Shown piece by piece: positions 57,201 to 64,000 of a stretch of 64,000 nucleotides of DNA. The notes beneath the pieces were generated by a model. That model was not told where the DNA came from. It made no database searches and worked only from the letters and a program-made list of their open reading frames with translations. A program made the translations under genes and the position numbers. Position 1 is the stretch's first letter, and every line of letters starts with the position of its first letter. The stretch spans positions 186,001 to 250,000 of the forward strand of contig NZ_FXZC01000003.1 of the NCBI RefSeq assembly GCF_900169275.1. The letters are read 5' to 3'. Source of the stretch: Brevibacterium casei CIP 102111. Its GTDB lineage: Bacteria > Actinomycetota > Actinomycetes > Actinomycetales > Brevibacteriaceae.

Positions 57201-57475
57201 ATGATGGAGAGGAAGACCAGCGTGATCCACCACGCCGCCCGCTTGCGGATGGCCAAGGCTGCGGCGAGGACGATGAAGACGACCGAGGTGACGAAGTCGA
57301 CCGGAGTGAATGGCACGAACCATCGCCACATGAACTCGAAGAACCGGTCGAGCCAGCTTCCGGCCGGGGTGATGAGCTGGACGAGCATGAAGACGGCGAC
57401 GATCGTCAGCACTCGCGGCAGCCACCGCACGAAGAGCGGGGCCTCGGACTGGGTGGGGACGGGTGTGGGAGGCAT
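54266..57475 (-). CDS. lysX: Bifunctional lysylphosphatidylglycerol synthase / lysyl-tRNA synthetase LysX
   Basis: The 1069-residue fusion has an N-terminal integral-membrane region of about six or seven helices (residues 18-245). The soluble MprF-like DUF2156 transferase domain spans about 255-590 (SLGYFGTRRDRSAFFADDCVITYQV, VPWGASGVSLDVMRR). A LysRS part with an OB fold starts near residue 640 (LTGRVLGIRDHGGVVFLDLRSEG), with class II motif 2 (FEMGRNFRNEGVDATHNPEF) and motif 3 (GMGLDRLVMLLTE). It charges lysine and transfers it to phosphatidylglycerol, giving resistance to cationic peptides. Confidence 0.97.
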   Translation of the reverse strand: MPPTPVPTQSEAPLFVRWLPRVLTIVAVFMLVQLITPAGSWLDRFFEFMWRWFVPFTPVDFVTSVVFIVLAAALAIRKRAAWWITLVFLSIIFALYAVILYGFIVFAPDEMTGDLFTGMILPVIVFIGLIVHRRWYNAKTQPRGFLKAIGVLALGIVITAAIILVVQYFIGGLTGVQARQIIAELAGLKESTEASWMLSVFGFGTGASIILAFWTGLRSARDAERIDIDQERRIREGLAAHSSDSLGYFGTRRDRSAFFADDCVITYQVHAGVCLVASDPVGPPQQWAAAARSFVAHAESFGWVPAVLAASKQGAQAYHDAGLKVLHVGDEAVLHTKDFTLSALPEVQRAVTKLTSLGYTIRIRHQSEIPAAELEELAIFADEWRDGENERGFSMALGRFGDPADGGNLFVEALFPADAGTLAGTTAGLLGFVPWGASGVSLDVMRRHPFAENGVTEFMVAGLMREAGDLGIAAVSLNFAVFRSAFEQGKELGAGPLKRLWRNILLYLSRFWQLESLYRSNEKYDPEWVPRMLCYPEGSDLARIGLAVSIAEGFLSPPKMFTKGNESQPIYTREQAAPLLDIAPPEPAPTGRVRVSDQVRHRLGVRDAMLEAGVEPYPAEAAAAAAKGTVLTGRVLGIRDHGGVVFLDLRSEGHDHQLVCEREVLGEESLRRLSAWVSRGDRISVSGREGTSRNGTPSFLVTSWTMSAKSLQPWPSLWQGLSDPEAKVRQRYLDFTMNTGQRDLMVIRSNTFRTIRETLQSRGFLEVETPILQTVHGGANARPFLTHINAYNLDLYLRIAPELYLKRLLVGGFDRVFEMGRNFRNEGVDATHNPEFSMLEAYQAGGDYNTMRELTRTMVINAAEAALGTTVVRGTVDGVEHEIDLAEEWRTVSLTDAISEKIGEEVSTATSIETLRRIAARTGLTVNPKWGWGMLLQEIYEEVAEGSTVAPTFYTDFPAETSPLTRQHRTDPMLAEKWDLIIFGSELGTAYSELVDPVLQRERLTAQSLAAAGGDPEAMQLDEDFLTALEYGMPPAGGMGMGLDRLVMLLTEQTIRSTITFPLAKPKGH

Positions 57476-57634
57476 AGGGAGAATCCTGTCATACCCATCT
57501 GAACCGAGGCTCCAGGTGAAGGGCTCACGGAGCCGCGAGAGCGGCCTTCTGCCGCTGCGTTCCCTTACCCTGTCAAGTGATCCTGCCCTCGGCTGATCCC
57601 GCCCCGAGTCCGCCTCCGGGAGCGAAACCGGAGC

Positions 57635-57649
57635 TTAGGTGAGCCTAAT
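57635..57649. promoter_or_regulatory. Iron-box-like site (DtxR/IdeR/DmdR type)
   Basis: TTAGGTGAGCCTAAT lies 35 nt before the VOC gene and about 160 nt before lysX. Its first 14 bases match, from memory, the Streptomyces iron box TTAGGTGAGCCTAACCTAA. The last five positions of the 19-bp site differ. The inner TTAGG-N4-CCTAA is a perfect dyad. Confidence 0.55.
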
Positions 57650-57684
57650 GAGAAGTGTGAGCCAGGTTATGCGATTCTCGTGAC

Positions 57685-58329
57685 ATGAAACTCGACCATG
57701 TGTCCTTCGCCAGCGAACCCGACGGTTACAGAGCAACCGCCGAGCGCATCTCGGAGCAGCTCGGAGTGGTTCCCTACGACGGTGGAGTGCATCCGCGTTT
57801 CGGTACCAGGAATCTCATCTTCCCCCTCGCGGGCGGCCATTACCTCGAAGTCGTCGAAGCCTTGGAGCACCCGGCCGCTCTCTCCACCCCCTTCGGTCAA
57901 GCCGTGCGGACCCGGTCCGAGCTCGGCGGCGGCTGGATGGGCTGGTGCGTGTCCGTCGACGACCTCTCGGAGGTCGAGACGCGCCTCGAGCGCAAAGCCG
58001 TCGACGGCAACCGCACTCCGGAGTCCGGCGAGGAACTCAAGTGGCTGCAGATCGGAGTCAAGGGGCTCATCGCCGACCCCCAGCTGCCGTTCTTCATCAA
58101 GTGGTCCGCCGATTCGTCCCAGCACCCCTCGTCGTACAAGACCAATGAGGATGTCTCCATCGACACCCTGCAGATCGCCGGCGACCGCGATCGCCTCCGC
58201 GACTGGCTCGGCACCGACGACGCCAAGCCGATCCCGGAGATCCACATCGACTGGTCCGCGCCGCACGGTGCCCCGGGCATCATGTCGGTGACGTTCGCGA
58301 CCGAGCGCAACGGTCTCGTGACGATCTGA
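57685..58329 (+). CDS. VOC family protein with glyoxalase-like domain
   Basis: The 214-residue protein begins MKLDHVSFASEPDGYRATAERISEQLG and has GGVHPRFGTRNLIFPLAGGHYLEVVEALEHPA, typical of the glyoxalase-3-like VOC group. LPFFIKWSADSSQHPSS and IHIDWSAPHGAPGIMSVTF are in the C-terminal half. Metal ligands may be H5 and E near VVEALE. The function is unknown. An iron-box-like site upstream suggests iron control. Confidence 0.82.
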   Translation: MKLDHVSFASEPDGYRATAERISEQLGVVPYDGGVHPRFGTRNLIFPLAGGHYLEVVEALEHPAALSTPFGQAVRTRSELGGGWMGWCVSVDDLSEVETRLERKAVDGNRTPESGEELKWLQIGVKGLIADPQLPFFIKWSADSSQHPSSYKTNEDVSIDTLQIAGDRDRLRDWLGTDDAKPIPEIHIDWSAPHGAPGIMSVTFATERNGLVTI

Positions 58330-58346
58330 GGCCCTGCGCCTCAGCT

Positions 58347-58407
58347 GTGGTCACAGAACCGAGGCGGAACCGCCCTGTGAGCGATTCCGCCTCGGTTCTG
58401 TGACCAC
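58347..58407. terminator. 23-bp perfect hairpin between VOC and phoX genes
   Basis: Arms 58347-58369 and 58385-58407 are perfectly complementary around a 15-nt loop. The hairpin serves two convergent genes. No U tract is present on either side. Confidence 0.8.
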
Positions 58408-58443
58408 TGTCGTCTGCGGCCGGACTCCTCCAGCCCGGCCCGG

Positions 58444-60954
58444 TCAGGCCGGGGTCGGGCCCTGGGATCCGTCACCCGCCTCAGCGACGTCATCACCGTC
58501 GGCGGCCCTCCGCCGCCGCAGGTGCGCAGCGGTGGCGAGTGCACCGCCGGCCGCGAGCAGCCCCGCTCCCCCGCCGAGGAGGGGCAGCGTCGCGTCCGTG
58601 CCCGTCCGCGGGAGGTCACCTCCCGCACCGCTGGATTCGGAGCCTCCGCCGTTCGCGCCTGCACCCGAACCGCCGTTCGCGCCTGCACCGCCGGATCCGC
58701 TGCCGCCCGAGCCGGAGCCGCCGGCGTCACCGGCCGCACCGGCTCCCGCCGCGGCGGCGTCCTTCGCCGCGTCCTGCGCGCCGCTCTTCGAGCCCGACGA
58801 ATCGGCCTGCGCGTTGTCCTCGTCCTCGTTCGCCCCGTCCTGGTCGCCTTCGGCCGCGGAGTTCGCGTCCTCGTCGGCGTCCCCCGGGTCCTCGGTCGGC
58901 GTCTCGGTCGGCTCCTCGCCAGCGCCCTTGATCACCTGGACGACGGTCGGCCTCGGCAGGGCGGCGAGACCCGCGTCGACATCGGTCTCATCGACGTAGT
59001 CGGGGAAGCGCGAGTGCTGGTTCGACCACTCACCGTCCTCGCCGGGGTGCTGGACGGCGACGAACGCCGAATCGTACGCGTCGTGGACGAGCGGTCCGCA
59101 CACCTCGCTTTCGCGGGGAACGGAGAGGAACTGCTCGACACGGCCGCGCTGATCGCCGTCGATGGTCACCTTGAACAGACCGTCGCAGTACCCGATTCCC
59201 GACGGGGCCCCGTCGGTGGAGATCCACAGGTTGCCTGCGGTGTCGAAGGTGACGTTGTCCGGACACGAGATCGGCGAGACCTGGTCGGCGGGGAACCCGG
59301 AGAAGTAGGTCGCGTCCCCCTGCTTCGGGTCGCCGCACACGAGGAGCAGCGTCCAGTCGAACTCGGTGCCGGTGTGGTCGCCGCCGCGCTCGGTGATCTC
59401 GACGATGTGGCCGTCGCGGTTCTCGGTGCGCGGGTTCGCCTCGTCGGCGCCGGCCTTGCCGTCGACGCCGCGGTCGGAGTTGTTCGTGCACGCGACGTAG
59501 ATCCGTCCGTTGACCGGGTTCGGCTCGACGTCCTCGCAGCGGTCCATCTTCGTCGGCCCCACCTTGTCGGCGGCGAGACGGGTGTTGACGAGCACCTCGG
59601 CGACGGTCATGCCCGAAACCTGGGACTTCCCGCCCTTGACCAGCGGCAGCCATTGTCCGGCACCGTCGAACTCGCCGTCGGAGGGGACCGTTCCGCTGCC
59701 GTCGATCTCGCTCTTGGGCGAGTTGCCGGTGAACTTCGCGACGTAGAGGTCGCCCTCGGCGAGCAGGCGCATGTTCGCAGCCCGGTCGCCCTCGACGTAG
59801 CGGTTCTTCGAGACGAACTTGTAGAGGTAGTCGAACTTCTCGTCGTCGCCCATGTAGGCCACAGCGTGCCCGGAGTCGGCGATCGTGATGTTCGCGCCCT
59901 CGTGCTTGAAGCGGCCCATGCTCGTGTGCTTGAGCGGCGTCGATGTGGGATCCCACGGGTCGACCTCGACGATCCAGCCGAACCGGTTCGCCTCGTTGGC
60001 GAAGCCGTTCGAGTTCGTGTCGAAGCGGTCGAGGTCGGCCTCCCAGCCGTAGGCAGAGTCCTCGTTCGTCAGCCCGTAGCGCTTGTCCGCCTCCGAGGTG
60101 CCCTGCGCCCTGAAGTAGGAGTTGAAGTTCTCCTCGCCGGAGACGAGGGTTCCCCACGGAGTGAGCCCGCCCGAGCAGTTGCCGAGCGTGCCCTGGACCT
60201 TGTCGCCCTGCGGGTAGTCCTTGGTCCGCAGCAGGTCGGTGCCGGCGGCGGGTCCGGTGAAGGCGTATTCGGTGTCGATGAGGAAGCGGCGGTTGCGCTC
60301 CCCGTTGACGTCGACCTTCCACGGGGTCCTCTCATTCGCCCGGGTGAGTTCGACGACGGTGAGTCCGTGGGCGTCTCGGCTGATCGCCCGCTTCGTCGCA
60401 CCGTCCATGCTGTCGGGGTACATGATGGCGTCGTTGGTGTATTCCTGGTTGGCGAAGAGCACGGCCCGGCTGCCGCCACCGGACTCGTCGATCTGGATCT
60501 GGAGGAAGTCGTTGTTGTAGCCGAACTGACGTCGCTGCGCCTCGACGCTCTGGTTCTCGGGATCGAACTTCGGTGAGTCGGGGAAGATCGGATCTCCCCA
60601 CCGGATAATCGGATGCCACGAGTAGCCGTCGGGAACGATGAGGTCGTCGACCTCGGCGGGCACCGGGTCGATCGCGGAGAAGTCGAGGGTCCCGGCGGGG
60701 GCCGCTGCCGCCCGACGCGCGGTGGGACTCGGTGCCGTGGTCACTGCGATGGCCAGCGCCCCGGCGGCCGAGGCGCCGAGCACGGCCCGGCGGGAGAGCT
60801 GCTCGCCGACGATGTCACGGAAGTAGCCGTTGGACGAGGTGTTGCAGATCGCCTTGCTGCACGCGTTGTCGCATTTGAGCGCGCAGGTCACAGGACTCCG
60901 CTTGCCACGCACGTGTCCGGCCATGGGCAGCAGTTCGCGCAGTGGTGCCATCAT
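58444..60954 (-). CDS. phoX: PhoX family phosphatase, Tat-exported and sortase-anchored
   Basis: The 836-residue DUF839/PhoX phosphatase has a Cys-rich start (CALKCDNACSKAIC, residues 24-37) and a Tat signal with SRRAVLGASAAGALA near residue 54. The large beta-propeller domain has ANQEYTND, NCSGGLTPWGTLVSGEENF, GRFKHEGA, RCEDVEPNP and SCPDNVTF, the segments carrying calcium/iron ligands in PhoX. After residue 690 comes a Glu/Asp-rich then Gly/Ser/Ala-rich linker. LPRTG (781-785), a hydrophobic helix and RRRR follow: a complete cell-wall sorting signal. A GAGGAG precedes the ATG. PHO-box repeats lie 95 nt upstream. Confidence 0.93.
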   Translation of the reverse strand: MMAPLRELLPMAGHVRGKRSPVTCALKCDNACSKAICNTSSNGYFRDIVGEQLSRRAVLGASAAGALAIAVTTAPSPTARRAAAAPAGTLDFSAIDPVPAEVDDLIVPDGYSWHPIIRWGDPIFPDSPKFDPENQSVEAQRRQFGYNNDFLQIQIDESGGGSRAVLFANQEYTNDAIMYPDSMDGATKRAISRDAHGLTVVELTRANERTPWKVDVNGERNRRFLIDTEYAFTGPAAGTDLLRTKDYPQGDKVQGTLGNCSGGLTPWGTLVSGEENFNSYFRAQGTSEADKRYGLTNEDSAYGWEADLDRFDTNSNGFANEANRFGWIVEVDPWDPTSTPLKHTSMGRFKHEGANITIADSGHAVAYMGDDEKFDYLYKFVSKNRYVEGDRAANMRLLAEGDLYVAKFTGNSPKSEIDGSGTVPSDGEFDGAGQWLPLVKGGKSQVSGMTVAEVLVNTRLAADKVGPTKMDRCEDVEPNPVNGRIYVACTNNSDRGVDGKAGADEANPRTENRDGHIVEITERGGDHTGTEFDWTLLLVCGDPKQGDATYFSGFPADQVSPISCPDNVTFDTAGNLWISTDGAPSGIGYCDGLFKVTIDGDQRGRVEQFLSVPRESEVCGPLVHDAYDSAFVAVQHPGEDGEWSNQHSRFPDYVDETDVDAGLAALPRPTVVQVIKGAGEEPTETPTEDPGDADEDANSAAEGDQDGANEDEDNAQADSSGSKSGAQDAAKDAAAAGAGAAGDAGGSGSGGSGSGGAGANGGSGAGANGGGSESSGAGGDLPRTGTDATLPLLGGGAGLLAAGGALATAAHLRRRRAADGDDVAEAGDGSQGPTPA

Positions 60955-61049
60955 TCGTCTCCTCGGGGGTCGGTGTCAGGGTCCGCACCGGCATCCGGCG
61001 CTCACCCGGTCGAGGCTTCCAGGGGAGGTTTTCCCTGGCCCGACCATAT

Positions 61050-61068
61050 GGTGAACCGGGGATGAACC
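61050..61068 (-). promoter_or_regulatory. PHO box (PhoP direct repeats) upstream of phoX
   Basis: On the minus strand GGTTCATCC and GGTTCACC begin 11 nt apart. This matches the 11-bp direct-repeat PhoP boxes (GTTCACC/GTTCATCC) of Streptomyces and other actinobacteria. The site is about 95 nt upstream of phoX, a gene expected to be phosphate-starvation controlled. Confidence 0.75.
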
Positions 61069-61186
61069 GGCGCTGACCAGTGCATTTCGTCATGGAGAAC
61101 TGACCTAAATGCCCGGGGCCGCTTCCCGGCAGGGCCCGTTCCCCCACCCTCCGCCGGGACGTCAGGTGGCCCAGTTCCGTGCGGAC

Positions 61187-61954
61187 TCAACCAGGGTCGA
61201 CGAGGCTGAGCACCCCGGGGGCGAGGAACCCGACGACATCGATGAGCGTGTGCGCCCACACGATGGGCATGAGCCGGCGGGTGCGCATATAGAACCAGCC
61301 GAAGATGATCCCCATGGCGACATTGCCGATGAACGGCCCGATCCCCTGGTAGAGGTGGTAGCTGCCGCGGAAGAGCGCGAGGGCGATGATGATCGTCCAC
61401 GGGCCGTATCCGAGCTGTCGCAGCCGCTCGGCGCCGAAGCCGAAGATGAGCACCTCTTCGAGGACGCCGTTCTTCGCCGCCGCGAGCAGGAGGACGGGGA
61501 TCGTCCACCAATGATCGCCGAGGTTGGCCGGCTGGACCTCGGCCGTGATCCCGAGTGCTCGGCCGCCGGCGTAGACGGCGAGGGTGCCGAGACCGATGAC
61601 GAGGAAGAGGAGGACGCCCTGTCCGAAGTCGCGCACCGCCTTCCCCTGCACTCCGAGACGCTGGGCGAGCGGCTTCGGGTCGGGGTCGCGGGTGAGCAGG
61701 TAGAGCGCGAGGGCGACGGGGACGAGGCTGAAGCCGATGTCGAGGAGCTGGTAGACGAGGTCGAAGATCGGTCGGGGGTTGAGGGAGGTGTTGAGTTTGG
61801 CCTCGGCGTCGCTGATCGGTCCGCGGGTGACGATGTCGAGGAGGCGCACGACGGCGTAGACCGCCGACTGCCCGAGCGAGAGTGCGGCGACGAGCCCGAG
61901 TTCGAACCACAGGCGTCGCCGCTCCTTCGGTGCGAGTTCGCTCGCTGTGCTCAC
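61187..61954 (-). CDS. CPBP family intramembrane glutamic endopeptidase
   Basis: The 255-residue membrane protein has about eight hydrophobic segments and the Abi/CPBP motifs. Motif 1 is KNGVLEEVLIFGFGAERLRQLG, with the paired Glu but Gly in place of the usual downstream Arg. Motif 2 is ALFRGSYHLYQG, with the catalytic-site His, and motif 3 is WAHTLIDVVGF. This family includes Rce1-like proteases and immunity proteins. Its target is unknown. Confidence 0.88.
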   Translation of the reverse strand: MSTASELAPKERRRLWFELGLVAALSLGQSAVYAVVRLLDIVTRGPISDAEAKLNTSLNPRPIFDLVYQLLDIGFSLVPVALALYLLTRDPDPKPLAQRLGVQGKAVRDFGQGVLLFLVIGLGTLAVYAGGRALGITAEVQPANLGDHWWTIPVLLLAAAKNGVLEEVLIFGFGAERLRQLGYGPWTIIIALALFRGSYHLYQGIGPFIGNVAMGIIFGWFYMRTRRLMPIVWAHTLIDVVGFLAPGVLSLVDPG

Positions 61955-61975
61955 CGCTCCTCCTCGCCTCTGGGC

Positions 61976-64000
61976 TCAGTGCTTCGCTTCATCGCCTCGC
62001 GCGTCGCCGCCGTCATCGGTGTGCGCTGCGGGTCCGCCGCCTGCCGCGGCACCGTTCGTCGCGGTCGCCGTCTCCCTCTCGGCACGCGCCTCGGCGGCGT
62101 CGAGGACTTCTCCGCGGGCCATGTTCTTCACCCGCCTCTTCTCGGCTCGGCGCTCCTTCGCCCCCTCGAGGAGGAGATAGAGGACGGGGACGAGGATGAG
62201 GGTGAGGATCGTCGAGCTGACGAGGCCGCCGATGACGACGATCGCCAGCGGCTTGGAGATGAACACTCCCCCGCCGGTGAGCCCGAGCGCCATCGGTACG
62301 AGCGCGAAGATCGTCGCGGCCGCGGTCATGAGGATCGGCCGGTAGCGCAGCCGGGCACCCCCGACGATCGCCGGTCGCAGCTCGACGCCGCGGGCGCGGA
62401 AGTGGTTGATGAGGTCGATGAGGACGATCGCGTTCGTCACGACGATGCCGATGAGCATGAGCAGGCCGATCATCGCCGTCAGCCCCATCGCCGTGTCCGT
62501 GAGGAGGAGCAGGGCGATCGATCCGGTCGCTGCGAAGGGGATCGAGACGAGGAGGATGAGCGGCTGGAGCAGCGACTTGAAGGTCGCGACCATGATGACG
62601 AAGACGATGAGGATCGCAGCGAGCATGGCGAGGCCGAGCTGCGAGAACGCGTCCTGCTGCTCCTCGGTGGCGCCGCCGGTGTCGACGGAGACCTCGTCGG
62701 GCACATCGACCTCGCCCAGTGCCGACTGCACCGCGGCCGACACTGCCCCGAGGTCGTCGCCCTCAGGGGTCACGGACACCGTCGTCGACCGCTGGCTGTT
62801 CGTGTGCCGGATGTTCGGCGCGGTCGTGACCTCCTCGACGTCGGCGACGTCGTCGAGATCGATGAGACGCGGCTCAGCGGCCGGCGCAGCACCCGCGCCC
62901 GCCCCGGCGCCCGTGCCAGCACCCGCACCGGTGCCTGCACCCGCACCTGCCCCGGCTCCCGCGCCTGCACCGGCACCGGCTCCCGCGCCGGAGCCTGCTC
63001 CGGTCGGTGCGTCGGGGGTCTCCGGCTTTCCGGGGATCTGCAGGTCGCGCAGCTCCTCGACGGTGTTCGCCTCCCGGTCGAAGAGGAGGACGGAGTGGGT
63101 GACGTCGTCGATGATCACCTCTCCGATGCTCTGGCCTCGCATCGCGCGCTGGACGTACTGACCGATCGCCGCCTCGGTGAGGTTCTCCTCGGCGGCCTTC
63201 TCCTGGTCGACCTTGACCTCGATGACGGGTTGGACGGCTTCGACGTCGCTCGTCACCGACTGCGCTCCGGGCACATCCTCGAGGCGTTGGGCGACCTTCT
63301 CCGTGGTGTCCTCGAGGACGGCGGTGTCACTCGAGGTCAGGGTCACGTCGATGGTCTGCGCGCCCGGTGCCGAGCTCTGGTCCTGGAGTTCGACCTGTCC
63401 GACACCCTCAAGGGCATCGAACTTCCTCTGCAGCTCCGCGCTGATCGACTGCGCGGAGGTGCCCGGCTTCGCGTTGACGATGAACGTGCCGCTCAGCCCG
63501 GAGTCGTCGGCGAACCCGAACGTCGAGCCGCCGATCGAGACCTGGTAGGACTCGATGCTGTCATCGGCGACGAGGATGTCCTCGACCTGCTGCGACTGCT
63601 CGGAGGCCTCGTCGAGGTCGGTGCCCGGGTCGAAGGTCTGTGTGACCTGCAACTGCTCCTGCCCGGTGTCGCCGAAGAGTTCGGTCTTCAGCTGCGGGAC
63701 CATCGCGCCGGTGCCGGCGAGGATGATGAGCGCGGCGACGATCATGAGCACCGGGTGCTTCGTCGAGAACGAGATCACCGGGAGGTAGGTCCTCTGCAGG
63801 CGCGTGACCGGTGAGCGCAGGGCGGCGAGCTCATCGACCTCGGCGGCCTCCGACGCTCCCGCTGCGGCACCGAGTCCGGCGGCTCGGCCTGCGGGGACGA
63901 CGCCTTCGTCGGTCTCGACGTCGCCGCCGGCGTCGTGGCGGCCGGCGGCGGTGATGCTCTGCTTCTTCGCAGCCTTGCGCGCGGCCCTCTTCTCCGCCCG
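61976..64000 (-). CDS. RND-family efflux/export transporter, C-terminal part, with Gly-Ala insert
   Basis: The last 674 residues of an AcrB/HAE1-type transporter are visible; the frame is open to the right edge. It has the mid-protein helix after STKHPVLMIVAALIILAGTGAMVP, a porter domain, then five or so helices near the C terminus (LGLAMLAAILIVFVIMVATFKSL; IPFAATGSIALLLLT; AMIGLLMLIGIVVTNAIVLIDLINH; ILMTAAATIFALVPMALGL; AIVVIGGLVSSTILTLILVPVLY). These fit the RND second half. A Gly-Ala run of about 38 residues interrupts the porter domain. The N-terminal half lies outside the window. Confidence 0.92.
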   Translation of the reverse strand, partial: RAEKRAARKAAKKQSITAAGRHDAGGDVETDEGVVPAGRAAGLGAAAGASEAAEVDELAALRSPVTRLQRTYLPVISFSTKHPVLMIVAALIILAGTGAMVPQLKTELFGDTGQEQLQVTQTFDPGTDLDEASEQSQQVEDILVADDSIESYQVSIGGSTFGFADDSGLSGTFIVNAKPGTSAQSISAELQRKFDALEGVGQVELQDQSSAPGAQTIDVTLTSSDTAVLEDTTEKVAQRLEDVPGAQSVTSDVEAVQPVIEVKVDQEKAAEENLTEAAIGQYVQRAMRGQSIGEVIIDDVTHSVLLFDREANTVEELRDLQIPGKPETPDAPTGAGSGAGAGAGAGAGAGAGAGAGTGAGAGTGAGAGAGAAPAAEPRLIDLDDVADVEEVTTAPNIRHTNSQRSTTVSVTPEGDDLGAVSAAVQSALGEVDVPDEVSVDTGGATEEQQDAFSQLGLAMLAAILIVFVIMVATFKSLLQPLILLVSIPFAATGSIALLLLTDTAMGLTAMIGLLMLIGIVVTNAIVLIDLINHFRARGVELRPAIVGGARLRYRPILMTAAATIFALVPMALGLTGGGVFISKPLAIVVIGGLVSSTILTLILVPVLYLLLEGAKERRAEKRRVKNMARGEVLDAAEARAERETATATNGAAAGGGPAAHTDDGGDARGDEAKH
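62890..63008. repeat. Gly-Ala dipeptide repeat inside the RND transporter gene
   Basis: On the coding strand GGT/GCN-type codons encode GAGSGAGAGAGAGAGAGAGA continuing as GAGTGAGAGTGAGAGAGA. On the plus strand it appears as GCACCCGCGCCCGCCCCG-like 6-bp units with mixed third bases. The synonymous variation means it is not a fresh expansion. Confidence 0.85.

Noticed and set aside
61109..63814. A 901-codon plus-strand frame
   Set aside because: It is antisense to the CPBP protease and the RND transporter, and is Glu/Asp/Arg-rich noise.

Overview
The window is a gene-dense, roughly two-thirds G+C stretch of bacterial chromosome. Its contents point to an actinobacterium of the Micrococcales, most likely Brevibacterium or a close relative: Lsr2, ClpC, a LysX-type lysyl-tRNA synthetase/lysylphosphatidylglycerol synthase, DUF3180, DUF2342, DUF4916 and DUF2520 proteins, and the order dacB / DUF2342 protease / tilS / hpt / ftsH / folE / folP / folBK. 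The genus is inferred from these features, not from a database match. I see no rRNA, tRNA, insertion sequence, prophage or CRISPR array.

Layout. 1-1050: start of a sugar-phosphate isomerase/epimerase (cut by the window edge) and a GNAT acetyltransferase. 1.2-5.4 kb: glycerol use (glpD, glpF, glpK, minus strand). 5.5-10.9 kb: a Ppx/GppA phosphatase, then the propionate (2-methylcitrate) operon prpD-prpB-prpC plus an atypical crotonase, with an 18-bp palindrome upstream of prpD. 11-13 kb: a DUF4916 NUDIX-like protein and a two-domain universal stress protein. 13-16.1 kb: a TPP riboswitch and the thiamine-type ECF transporter ykoE-ykoD-ykoC. 16.1-20.3 kb: small conserved genes and a divergent marR/drug-exporter pair bracketed by two copies of a 53-bp hairpin repeat. 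20.3-24.1 kb: LysR regulator, FAD amine oxidase and an antiquitin-type aldehyde dehydrogenase, probably L-pipecolate/lysine catabolism. 24.2-31 kb: small membrane proteins, map, radA, mutY, a haloacetate-dehalogenase-like hydrolase and an ArgA-like acetyltransferase. 31-36.4 kb: clpC, lsr2, a small membrane protein and lysS. 36.4-45.3 kb: DUF2520, two PH-domain membrane proteins, DUF3180, folBK, folP, folE, ftsH and hpt in tightly coupled order. 45.3-48.5 kb: an apparent insertion (CynX/NimT-type permease plus amidohydrolase, with tandem repeats) between hpt and tilS. 48.5-54.2 kb: tilS, DUF2342 protease, dacB, ppa, an alpha/beta hydrolase and a DUF998 protein. 54.3-64 kb: lysX, a VOC protein with an upstream iron-box-like site, a Tat-exported PhoX phosphatase with a sortase (LPRTG) signal and a PHO box, a CPBP protease, and the C-terminal half of an RND exporter.

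Most of the window is ordinary chromosome. The unusual things are architectural: a cell-wall-anchored PhoX, a collagen-like tail on FtsH, a silk-like Gly-Ala insert in an RND pump, short degenerate tandem arrays (19-25 bp period) in several gene gaps, and a decamer (CGCCGAGGTG) that occurs far more often than base composition predicts.
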